A DNA stretch of 64,000 bases from Phoronis australis (lineage: Eukaryota > Phoronida > Phoronidae). Under the pieces are notes generated by a model. That model searched no databases. It was not told the DNA's origin and worked only from the letters and a program-made list of their open reading frames with translations. Where the stretch lies: assembly GCA_002633005.1 (NCBI GenBank), contig NMRA01000448.1, forward strand, positions 62,001 through 126,000. Reading direction: 5' to 3'. A program made the translations under genes and the position numbers. Within the stretch, counting starts at the first letter, position 1; each line of letters opens with the position of its first letter. Shown here one piece after another: positions 11,601 to 23,051 of this stretch.

Positions 11601-13782
11601 GAGTAACAGTAAGTAATGCAAATCAGGCTGGCAAAATATTGAATAATATTGTTGCGTCAGTCACCTTTTTGAACGTTGAACTTCAAACTTAGAAAACCTT
11701 TGTTCTTTCCAGAAACCAGTAACAGATGCTGGTTCCTATGTTCTTGGTACCAATAGCTGCGCAAGCTGTTAGCAAAGAAGAACGTTGAATTAGGTGGGTA
11801 CAAAATGTTTACAAAGCCTGAATAATGTAGGGGACTCCGGATTTTTATCGTTTGGTACCCGCGGTAGACTATAATCTTCCTGTGGTTACGCGAAGATGCT
11901 TTCGTCAATTCTGGTTGGTGGATTTCGACTTGGTCGACTTCGGTATTGTTGGACCGCTGCGATTGGAAAATGTATTTCTTTTGTAGAATCATAATCTTTC
12001 TAGTCCAGAAACGAAATGAAAATAGTACAAACAATATGTCTTAGAAAATATCACTGGTTTCATCTAAAACAGCGTAGGCCTATTGGTTTGAGTAGCCTTT
12101 GGTTGAAATATTCCAAACATTTCTCACACTAAAGGACCTTTCACAAGGACACAAAGTTTCTTGAAATTCGTCTCCAAAGCCTTGCCGAATATAACTTCTG
12201 CACAGTCAAGAACGTTTCAAGGACTAAGGTGACGTTCACACTTCAAAAATGCCTGGTGGAGTGATGAAAACACCTTACACTCACTACGTTGAGACGGTAC
12301 GTGTACATGTAGGTCAGCAGCCTAAAACTACATTTTAGTCCTTTTCACTCTCGGACCCCGCTCAGTTTTGATGCAAAATATTTCCTTTCTACAAATGAAG
12401 AAAAATAAATCTTTTTGTCGGATTGCATATAAAGTGTTTTGACTCGCGCACGTTTTGCGATAGGTCGTGCAAGGAGCTACTTTTCCCGACTAAAAGCAGT
12501 CTACTCGTAGAACCTTTGTAAGTGGTTTTGATAAATTTCGGGTAAACGGGTTTTCAAGCCAAAAATATAAAATGTGGTTCTGGTCATATTGAGACTGCTC
12601 GCTGACTAAAAGAAAAACCTGCTCACCAGCATCAATTCCAGACACGGAGTTCTGTTTCTTTTTTGTTTCTTTAAAAGTTATGCACGTAGGTAAGGGCAAG
12701 CAAGGCGTGAAACGCGCCATGACTTGTCAAGCGAAGCATACATTTAAATGATGCACTGTTCAAAAATTCCGCTGGTCTTGCTTTGATCACCCCATTTCCA
12801 TCAGCCGTTTAATAGTGGTTGCTAGTATGGCGGCGCAAAATACCGCATAATTTGCCGCGAATTTTGTGACTTGCATTTGTGTTTCTATTAGGTATACTGC
12901 GTTACTTTATCACGCTTAACTCCGATTCGTGTCTTTTTGTGCCGCCGGCCAGCCGTTTTTATCACCCTCCACCGTGAGTGTAGCAATCTTCGGTCGGGGC
13001 TGACCCACCCAAGCTGTTTCCACCGGCGTGTTTTGCGTCTCACTTTTTTTTCAAGACGGTAAAGACATTCTTGCAAACGTGAAAACAAACTATTATTTAT
13101 TCTTAAGTAGCTTTCCGCTGCGTCCATTTGGTAATATCGCCACCTATGAGCAGTGACATTGTTGGAAATGACGCTAACCTAGACCATGTAGTCAGTCACG
13201 GATTTTTATTCTGTGCCTCAGTTTATAAAAAGAATCCGACTTTCGTCTCAGTTTTGAGAACTAATTATCGATCTTGTTTATTTGGTTCAATCGCAGGGTC
13301 ACGTGTCATGAACTAATAACTGAGAAACTTTGGCAGGTGATCGTGCGTCCTTTTACGATGTTGGTATTCAAGTACGATGCAAAAGAGAATGAAAACACAA
13401 CGTTGACAAATTATAGAGTATGATACTACTTTCTAAATTGCAGTCTACAGGGGTACGACTTGCACGTGCGCGCAGTTCGCGAAATGCCTCGTTGCCAGTT
13501 GGCAACATTGTAGGTTATCATACCACTTCCATGTTTGGTGTCGCCAATAGGGAATGAAAAGAGGACTTTTTGAGCAAAGGCACGATTTCCGCCTCCCCAA
13601 CCGCTCCCCATCTTCATCACCCACCAAACCTGTTTTCAGTCGAGTAAAAATTGCATCATCTTTGCCCATCTCGGGTGGATTTTCCTTTTTAAGGAAGTGT
13701 ACAATTACAAGAAAATTTCGCACCACCAACTCGATTTTCAAAAAACTACATACACGAACCAACTATGGTTTCGTGGTCTAAT
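8601..13782. other. Non-coding, nothing identified
   Basis: About 5 kb with no supported exon on either strand. It contains a TAGGCCTA palindrome at 12075. The open frames are short and overlap one another on opposite strands, as expected by chance. Confidence 0.5.
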
Positions 13783-13905
13783 ATGTATATCGATTGTAAT
13801 TATATTCTGAAAAGCAACATTGACGAAAAAAGATTGGGGTCACCTCAGTTTATGAAACTGGAGGCTGTCGGTTTAAATTTGAAAAACGTGCCAAGTTTAG
13901 TAAAT
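13783..13905 (+). repeat. Dispersed repeat family B, copy 2
   Basis: Partner of 3243-3372. It shares TATATTCTGA, ATGAAACTGGAGGCTGT and TTTGAAAAAC in the same order and orientation. An AGAGGGCGC block follows just downstream at about 13945. Confidence 0.55.
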
Positions 13906-16900
13906 TACTATTTTCAAGTTTGAGGTAATGAGTATGCAGCCGATAGAGGGCGCTTTGTTAGTCGTTACCATAGGTTCTGCGGCGGGAACCAGCACAGAAT
14001 TATTCATGTTCAATGAATTTAGTGAAGTAGGTTGTAACTACTTTTTTCGATAAAAAGGGAATCTAGCTTATGACGTGCTTAATTACTTTAACCAGAAAAG
14101 AGCTCATGAGAGTACGAGTCCAGCTAGAACTACCAAACAACATGTCGTGGAAATAAGTATTTTTTACATATATCCACGCATTGTATATTTTGACTATAAA
14201 CTTGCATAGTTACATATGTTTCTTAACTTTTTAGTGTGACGTTTGTTTTCATATTTACAAAATTAACGTCGACAATATTTCTGATAGGAAGCAATTCTGG
14301 CGAAGGCCGTTACACAAACGACACAATACTAAAAAATTAATTTCATTTTCAACTACATTTAAGTCACAGCAAATGCGCACCCTTTGGATCTAAGTAAGAT
14401 AATGCACGCTGGTGTTGGCTTGCAGAGTAAATGGGAGTAAGTCGGCAATAAAAGTACGCCCCCTACCGTCAAACTCTCAAATTATTTCCACGATTATTGC
14501 TAACTATTACGTAAACTCATTTCCGGGTTGCGCAATCGCTATCTAGACGCAGAAAGGGAGTTTCACTTGAATCTATTGCCTCGTTAATCAATTTCACTAC
14601 ATTGACATTCATGTAACACATGCAGATTCCATGCTGACCAACATCGCCCATATGCAGGCGTTGTAGCGACTCGGCATAATGAGAAGAATTCGCGTGTAAG
14701 GCCAGGGCAGAACATCATGTATAGCCTCGCTTGAACCTCCTGTGCGTCTGACTGTATTTTCGATTTGTAGGAAGCCGCCAGCTTCCTGCAAGCCAAAAAT
14801 GCAGTCACATTCCTGACTGTGCAGCTACTAAGAACTAACACCAGCGTATACGAGTATCATAGCAGTCATACTAGACGACTAACGGACCTATTCTGGCTCA
14901 TGAATGGTCATAGAGATGACGTCTAGTGACTTGGTAGGCCTCCCAAGAAGGACACACACTGGTCCCTTCACAAAAACTGCTTCCTTTTGTCAAAGTTCAA
15001 ATCTTTTCTTTCGATAGGTGGTTTGTTTCGTGCGATCTTCAATGTATTTCTTTTCCCATTAACTGCTTTTTTGTTTGACAACTCACGAAAGGCAAAGTTG
15101 CAGGTAGTTGACAGTCTGCAGCATCTGCTTGGTACAATGTATCGAATTCATCTGCACACTCGTCGCGTATTTTTGTAGCCTCAAAATTAGAAGGTGTTTG
15201 ACACCAGCGCGTGTGTGAACTTCAATCATTGCAGCAAGACATGCGGAGAATATCTTCGTTGCCGTTTTGATTGAAATTCGCACATGTACAGATATGAAAG
15301 ACATCCGAGGAATAACTTGTGGTAACGAAAACACCCGAAAAGTTCCGCATGGGAAGGAAGACAATGCATAAAGTATATCGAATATACAGTCGAACTCCCA
15401 GTGGTTTACCTTGGATTACCCTGACCAACCTCATGTAATAGATGCTACGAGAGTCGCGTTTTAACTTTTTAATGGTGTACGAGCTAAATCTTTTCTCGAA
15501 ACATTTTACTCAGTTAACAGTGATAACAAGCTAACGAAGCGCAGGGTAACTTTGGCGTTTCCATCTAATCTACATTTGGTACATTTTGTTGGTTTGACCG
15601 TTGAAAAATGTATACAAGCTGTGAAGCTAGATTGTCATTAAAGGTTGTCTAAAGCTGTTTAATTACACCTAAATCCGTGAATAAAACGCATGAACCTTAT
15701 CACTGCGTGAAAGTTCAATGAAATGTTGGTTGGTATTTCGAGCAAAATACACTTCACAAAACGTAGGTAACTATGGTAGTCTTTGCAATAGATCATCTTC
15801 AGGACCTAGCATCGTATTGACAGCTGAAAAAGGTGGAACCAAACGAGATATCCGCCCTAAACATTTAGCAGACGCGTCTGGCACAGTTACACAGATGCCC
15901 ATGATTTATTTGCGATATGTCCTAAGGCAGCCGAGTGTTGGTCAGTTTTTTGAAGATCATAAAATTTTATGATGTTTTCACTTATTTATGCCAAGCCACG
16001 TTTATGTTTGCTCACATACAGACACACTCAGTGAGTGACGTGATGTACTGCCGAAACACGCTACACATGGTGAATTTTGCAACATGCAGAAAAAAAGACA
16101 GTTCGAATTACTTGAAAACGTGTCGGTACAAAGTACTACGCGTGTTCATTTAAAACAAACATTTTCCGAGTATATGTGAAGTGAGAAACAATTTAACCGT
16201 TGTCATGAATATTTGGATGTTTAGTGTGGTCAGGATCAATAGAATTTGCCTTGTCCCACGGCTCCGCACTACATATTAAGATTTTGCGATTAGAAGTTCA
16301 TTTCTTGGCAGAACGATTCCCTCTGGATATTGCTGCGTTTGTGTTTTTGATTTTAGTCCGCAGTCACTCGCAAAAGGCAACAAACCGATAGGTTAAACCA
16401 AAATTCTGAATTGCATACAAAAAAGCAACGAGAAGAAAGTAATTTTCAAATTCAGAAATTGTTTAATATTTTTACTTTTTACATTCATCTGTAAAGTGCA
16501 CAAAACCTCAGATTTTTAGCAGAGTATTAAAAGTCTGCTTTAGTATCAGACTGCCTAGATTCGAAACTGTGAACGTTATTCGACTCGGCTTCTAATGGTA
16601 CATATAGTTTAGTAGCCGATTAATATACTCAAGATGGTTGTAAACATGTCTCGAACACCTGTGGTAAATCAAGTCTATTTAAGTTTAATGTGTGGCACGC
16701 TAAAACATTTTTCTGAACTGAGGATTTCGGTAAAAATGGGAAATACGAAATAAATTTTCAAGTCACGTGATGCGTGTGTAAGTCAAAAACTTTTAATGAA
16801 CAAACTTTGCAGAAGCGAAGGTTATGCAAGCGTTCAAGAGAAGATTCGGTATACGTTTTCGCTATGGAATCTAACAATCGTGTGTGCATTGGGACATCCA

Positions 16901-17163
16901 GTGAACACTGCTTCTTTCAATTTCAGACGAACTGATGAATTTGTAGGAATGAATAACATTGTGTATTCAAAATCTAACTGTGGTAACCTAGAGTTGATGC
17001 AATTTGTATTAGTCTCCAAATACGAAACAGCCTCCGCGTAAATGACATGAATTTCCCATACGCAAGTCATTCCTACTTAAAAGTAGAATTCGTCGTTCAT
17101 TTCATTTCTTCTGCATGAAAATGAATTGCAAAAATGCGTTCTAAACTAAACTAACAGACATAC
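13906..17163 (-). other. Start of the next intron or downstream region; no supported exon
   Basis: This begins at the GTATGT donor of the large exon and runs left. The transcript must continue, because the exon ends in mid codon. However, I could not find a downstream exon with a matching phase-1 acceptor and coding-like sequence in this window. Confidence 0.45.
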
Positions 17164-19065
17164 CTGCAGAATTAAGATGTTCCCCTGCAAGACCAGACGG
17201 TTGCCATGGAATCGGTGACATTGTAGTGGATGATTTGAGTACGCCATCTCGGTCCTCCTTGTTTTCAAATTCGTCCGAATTCTCGTGCTCGACTTCCGAC
17301 TCTTCCACAATCGTTTCATGTTCGATACTGCCGCGGCCGTGCGAATAGCCAGCTTGTGTAGGTGCATTCATGGCCGTGCTATACAGCAAGTTATCCAAAC
17401 GTTTCAGCGGCGGATCGAATACCACGCGGGTTTTAGAAACATTATCGTCTGCGAGTATGGCTGACTGGTCAACATCTTTTATGTATTCAGATCTCCGGCT
17501 GATTTCACGCACTTCGTAATTACTACCGTCCTCCTCAAGGGAAGATAAACTCTCTTTTCCACTCAAGAAATGATTTTCTTTCAACTGGGCGGCCCTTGGC
17601 AGTCCGAACTGCGCTGCTCTTTTAGCGGATCGAACGCTGAGAATCTCACATTGAATGCCAACGTCGTGCTGCCACGGAAACCTCGCGGGCTCCTGCAGCC
17701 CGGTTATATCGTATTTACGCAAAATCTCTCTGGTCACCTGCACACTACCTACCGAAAAGTCCACCACACTCCCGTTGTGATCGTCTGCTGAATCACTAAG
17801 CACAGTGGACATAGATCGGTTTGATCTGTCGTCTGCTTCCTGAAGACTGCCCTCAAAGGGCGACTTATTGCCACCACTTCCCTTATGAGAAGGCTTATCT
17901 TCGTGGGTCATTTTATAAAAATTGTTGTTTACATTCCGCGTTCCGTTGTCCAAGTAGCCTCCTTTGCCAGCTCCGCTGCGCATTTTTCTTCTGGACAGCA
18001 TCTCTGCGGTCATGTTTTGTTGCGAGTTTGCTATTTTGTCATCAACACTTGTCAAACCAGATAATTCGCTTGACAAGCCCTTTGATCGAATAACTGCTTG
18101 ATTGAAGTCGTTATGGTTATGATCTCGTCCAATCTCATACCTACTATCGTCGAAGGATAATTCGTGAATTGTTAAATTAGCAACGTCGTCTACTGGATAG
18201 TCCGTCACTTCTGTTGCGGCTTCGTTGAAATCTGACTCGTCCGTTTGTGAACTAGCAATCGAAATTTTATGAGATTTTCTTTTGCTGTCCGTCGAAGATC
18301 TCGATGTCAACTGACTGCTTGTGCTACTGTTTGAGGCCTGTGATAACTTTCTCTCATCGATTTGCTGGTTATCGCTTTGATTCGATTGACTATTAACGTA
18401 TGCTTCAATGTGATTTGATTGATTGAGACAGCCAGATGAAAACGTCACGTGGTAATCGAAGTCGTCATTGTATCCATAACTGGCATAATCTTCAACCGAG
18501 AAATTGTCTTTAGTAGAAGAATCGCTGTTTTTTCTGACATTTGCGTTACTTATGTATGGCAGTCCTTGCCTTCTTTGTTTTTGAACAATGTCTTCCTTGT
18601 GATTATCGTTACCACTAAATTTTCTCCTTGTTTCTACGGAGTCACGATATCCATTTGATAGTGTTGAGAATTCGCTGTCATAAGAATATATGTCCCGTGT
18701 TCTCTCGCGCTCTGATTCTCTTGAAGTGCCATCGTTCCTTTCACTTTTGCTTATTTTTTTCCGTGGTATCGGGACGGGTTTATTTTCTGATGACGGCTGA
18801 ATGGCACCGACTTTACGACTTCCGTTGACGTCGCTGTCTCCCAAACTGGCGGATTGTGGTGGTCTTGTAGTCGAAATCTTATGACCGTAGCTTTTGTCAC
18901 TTCCGGCTGGTGAAGATTTTCGCGAAGATAGCTCAGACTGACTGTTAATAACCCTTACTATTTCCGTTTGCGTGTCGTCATTTTCATCTTCCTGGGAAGT
19001 GGCTAATTTGAAAACATCGTCATCATAAAAGTCGGTCGTTCGAGTCTTTTCCTTTGTGTATGATC
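17164..19065 (-). CDS. Large internal exon of an unrecognised Ser/Asp-rich protein gene
   Basis: This exon lies in a 667-codon open frame (17141-19144), far longer than chance allows in this AT-rich DNA. The left-hand boundary is a donor reading CTGCAG/GTATGT (intron starts at 17163). The right-hand boundary is an acceptor reading TTTACAG/GATCA (intron ends at 19066). It enters and leaves in phase 1, so it is symmetric and could be skipped without a frameshift. Numbering the open frame from its upstream Met, the exon covers residues 27-661. Most of it is low-complexity and polar: acidic at 37-60, Ser/Arg/Glu-rich at 120-150, Asn/Ser/Gln-rich at 240-305, acidic at 605-633. The least disordered part is residues 461-530, which includes FPWQHDVGIQCE and an Ala/Arg-rich helix. 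I see no signal peptide, membrane span or known domain. An alternative start is the Met at 19079 (A at -3, G at +4), which would make this a first exon. Exon reality is near certain; function is unknown. Confidence 0.9.
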
Positions 19066-19552
19066 CTGTAAATATCGCCATAATTAAATGCAATGGAAAT
19101 GGGAATGATGATAATTTACAAAATATCCAATGTGTATTTGACACTATTTTGGTAGATGGTGTTTTTTAAAAAAATGCTCCCCAGCGTACGGGTATTTGGA
19201 CAAAAATTACATCATTAACATGGGGGCATTCCACATGATGGAACAACATTGGATCAGAGGAGTTTTCAATAAAATGTGACTCTCAGACGGAAGTCTCATG
19301 GAACTCATATATTACTTACCGCTTTCTACCTGTACTTAATCATTCCTAAGGGAGGTATGACACACTCAAGTTGTGCAAGCAATGATATGATGAACAAAAA
19401 ATATGAACAGTTGAAAGATGAATACAGAATATTGATTTTGTACATTAAACGATACCATACCTAGACCTAATCAGTCATGTTAGAAGTTTATGTCTATCTA
19501 ATTAATTTTCAGAGACTATTATTTTCGAAATCTCTTGACAGTTCCAGAAAGA

Positions 19553-19655
19553 AATAGGGATGGGGGAACGGAGGGAGAAGGGGAGGGAGAGAGGTTGAGG
19601 CGGAGGGAGGGACGAAGGGAGGGAGGGAAGGAGGGAGTCAGGGGGGTTAGCTCAC
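19553..19655 (+). repeat. G-rich polypurine tract
   Basis: GGGA/GGAG-rich sequence with more than a dozen runs of three or more G over about 100 bases, including GGGAGGGA and GGGGGG. It has the makings of several G-quadruplexes on the plus strand. In the inferred transcript (minus sense) it would be a C/T-rich stretch. It lies about 500 bases inside the intron from the acceptor of the large exon. Confidence 0.85.
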
Positions 19656-22600
19656 AAAGTATTTGAATGAACTTTTTATGCTAGGTTCAAATCGTCCATC
19701 TTTTCCCAAGAAACGGATGGCACTTAAGTTTTTTGTCAATGCGTTCCTTCGTACTGCTAATTTACAAAACTATTAGCCATACATACAATAATCCCCAGCT
19801 CTCACTCACCAGCGGTGTTATGAGCTGTATGAAGCAAAATTTTTGTTGGCACCCGCATTGACGAGACTTTGTACCGGTTCATTAAAGTATTATGTGTTTG
19901 TACCGCGTAGACGTCGATTGAAACATCATGACCATGGCTATCGGCTAGGCCTTTTCCGATCGGATATTTATCTCGTAGAAAACCACATTTATAGGTTTGC
20001 ACAATGTTCTAAATCAAGACATCCATCAAATTGCAAAGAAATACTAACAGTATCTCTCACAAACTGTTTTTATGCTTTTAAAACTGCATCTGCATTGCTT
20101 TTATACCCTCGATAATTTCCGAAACGTGTGACACAGGTAATCAAGAAATGCAGTCACGAAAAGTGAAAAGTAATTTCGCCGCAGGCCTTTGTAACAGTAC
20201 ATAAGATGCACTCAGCGTGTAGAGGACTCTAACTCATGAACGTGAATCACTGAACAATTCTCTGCTAAATATTCCAAAAATGACACTAAATTAACGAGGC
20301 TATAACCCCACCTTGCATCACAAAAAGAACTTTTGATTCAGAACACTTACCGTTATCAAATTGATCTCAATGTATTCGTTAGTGAAATTGGAGATGATCT
20401 CAGGACTTCAAAAGAACTGACCATTGCTTGAGACTATGCTATACAAGTTGTCTTGTCACAGCGTATCATTTTATGTGTCGAGTATGGTCTCAAGGAATAA
20501 CGGAACGTCAGTTCTTAGTAAAATCAGAAATCATTTCTCGTTTAGGTACAGAACAAGTCGAGACGAATTTTTGTAACGCTAAGTGCCAAAAGTCCGCTTC
20601 TTGGGGAATAATAGCCACATAAAGTGTTTTGATTACCAGTTACGTACACTAGTAAGCGTATAACAGCTAGACACTTAATCTGTCTGAAAATAAGTATTTA
20701 TATGAAGATAATCAGGAACGCATCGATTGTCTAGGTACACAGTTTAAGTAATGCATGTAGTTAGTTTAACATAAAGCGATCCTGTGCTGAGAAACGGCCG
20801 TCAAATTTTGATTGTTAAGGATAGGAAAATTTTGGATAACTTCGTATCCCCTGAACATCATTCCTAAGAAATTGATGATTGGATTCATAGAAAGTGAAAG
20901 TTTCAGGTTCTGTGCTTTATGCACCGTTTTGAGGAATTATTTTCAAAAGGTTTTCGCATGAAGAACTAATTTCATGTAAACGCTGATTAAAGGTGAATTA
21001 AAACGAAAATGGAACGGTAATTTAGAAAACTGTAACAGAAATTTTTAGATTCCATCTTGAACATTTGTATCAGATGAAAATTGGTCATAGAACTGATTCG
21101 TTAGTTTTGCTATCAGTGTATCTTTCTGTTTCCTTAAAAATTGACCCAATTGATGACAGATTGGTAAAAAGTAAAAATCAAAGTGTACAATCATTTTACT
21201 TTCAAAAAATACTGACGGGTTTAGATATACCCCCAGACCCGCTGGACGATCAAGTCCTACATAGTCTAATGCTCGCAGCAGAAGTTAGCACATTCGGGTG
21301 TAGTGTTATATCGAATGCTACGTGTTAACATTCCTAATCATCTCTAGGAAATCGAATATTTCGGTACATCACGAATTATATGCAAACAGAATGCAGTTTA
21401 CTATCACTTACCCTGTCAATGGGAATGAATACGGTCATTGTTTTGCTTCATCTATTGTTGGTTTTCATAGATCATTAAATCCCGTTTTTAAATAGTACGA
21501 ACACGAACAAGAAGAAATTTCCCAGCATGGAAAAGGTCACGTTTCACAAAACAATGAGCAAACGTGTTTAAATTCTCAATATGGAGAAAAACGGGGCAAA
21601 CGACGATAAATTAGGCAGTAGCTTCTCAAGGTCAACCGGCCTCGTTCTTAAAAATTTATATCAAACTCTCAACCGTGAGACGAGTCACTTTCATTGGTAA
21701 TTTGTCGGCGATTCAGTGCAAAATCGCCTATTACATAAAGGTTGTAACATGTGAAATGTAAAGCCTCCAAGGCAATCCACTCCTCGTGTTTGCTGCGGCC
21801 TCTTTCATTCGCTTATGAGACGTTCAGAGCTCAAGTTATAATGATCATATACATACTTAGTAAGCAAGTGCGTCATGATTAAGGCACTCAGCAAAAATCC
21901 TCTCACAAACTGCTTATTAAAAACAAAGGGTGTGAATCCTGAAAACAATACAAGCTAAACACTTATTGATTGACCGTATACTTAATTACCTAAATGTGTC
22001 AATGCTAATTAAACATTTGTTAATTAGTGGACCATGAACATCAATCAATTTTATGTGCTAAATTAGTAGTAAAACCTACTTGGTTCACTTTTTGAAATCG
22101 TTTTTAATCCGCGACTGCCGAGCATTACAGCATGTACTTCAGATAAGTACGGATGAATATAAGGGTTTCTTTCTCTCGACACTCGTCCGTCCCGCTGCAT
22201 TCTCCGTATAATTACGAATATACCGATGTGTAGGTTAGGTAACAATATATTCTGTAATACGATGTATGTTGCACAATCCAATTTTGCTATTGATTTTAGT
22301 TTTTATTTAGATAGGGACACGTTTTGTTAGTTTCGCTGAAAGGGTGTGAAAAGTTGATTTGTATGTGCATAATGTCCCGTATTAGGAATCTGTGACAAGA
22401 AGACGGCATTCTCAACGCGGACAATTCCCCGTTTACTTTTACAATAACGATACATTGAATATCGTGCTGACAATTACCCTCCAAAGTCGAATGCAACGTC
22501 TCCCACCGACGGCAGTGTAGAGCAATTTCAACGAAAATCTGAATTAGGTATGAACATTTCCAAAAGTATATCAATATTTACAGTTGCTATAGTAACGATG

Positions 22601-22674
22601 ATAGTAATGGGAAGGCAAAGAAAAATAATGAATCAAAGATGGGGAAGACGAAAAGAGGCAAGAAAGGGAACAAA

Positions 22675-22675
<1 letters not shown>
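19656..22675. other. Non-coding, nothing identified
   Basis: About 3 kb of AT-rich intronic sequence with short open frames and no recognisable feature. Confidence 0.5.
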
Positions 22676-22722
<47 letters not shown>

Positions 22723-23051
22723 GTGATGGTGATGATGGTGATGGTGATGGTGAGGATGATGGTGATGGTGATGATGATGATTGTGATGGTGATGGTGATG
22801 GTGATGATGATGGTGATGGTGATGATGATGGTGATGGTGATGGTGATGATGATGGTGATGGTGATGGTGGTGATGGTGATGGTGGTGGTGATGACCATGA
22901 TGGTGATGATCATGGTGATGATGACGATGATGACGATGACGATGGTGATGATGGAGGTGGTGGTGGTGGTGGTGGTGAAGATGACGATGATAATGGTGAT
23001 GTTGGTGATGATGTTGATTATGATTATGATTACGAAGACGACGATGATGAT
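22676..23051 (+). repeat. GAT/GGT triplet and hexamer array
   Basis: It starts as pure GAT repeats (about 22676-22720), becomes alternating GATGGT and GATGATGGT higher-order units (to about 22900), then GAT mixed with GAC and a run of GGT near 22955-22977. The Met-, His- and Ile-rich open frames across it are repeat artefacts. The graded structure suggests successive expansion and mutation. Confidence 0.95.

Noticed and set aside
12888-13127. Minus-strand frame with LRINNSLFSRLQECLYRLEKK as a helical exon
   Set aside because: It looks protein-like but has no good splice pair and no recognisable homology.
15110-15190. A downstream exon of the large gene on the minus strand, ending at a GTGAGT donor and reading EFDTLYQADAADCQLPAT
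   Set aside because: It can be made phase-compatible only with a weak acceptor lacking a pyrimidine tract. The open stretch is short and the evidence is too thin.
17164-19065. Assigning the large exon to a named vertebrate ciliary or centrosomal family
   Set aside because: Only composition and very short word matches suggested this; no domain could be aligned, so no name is given.
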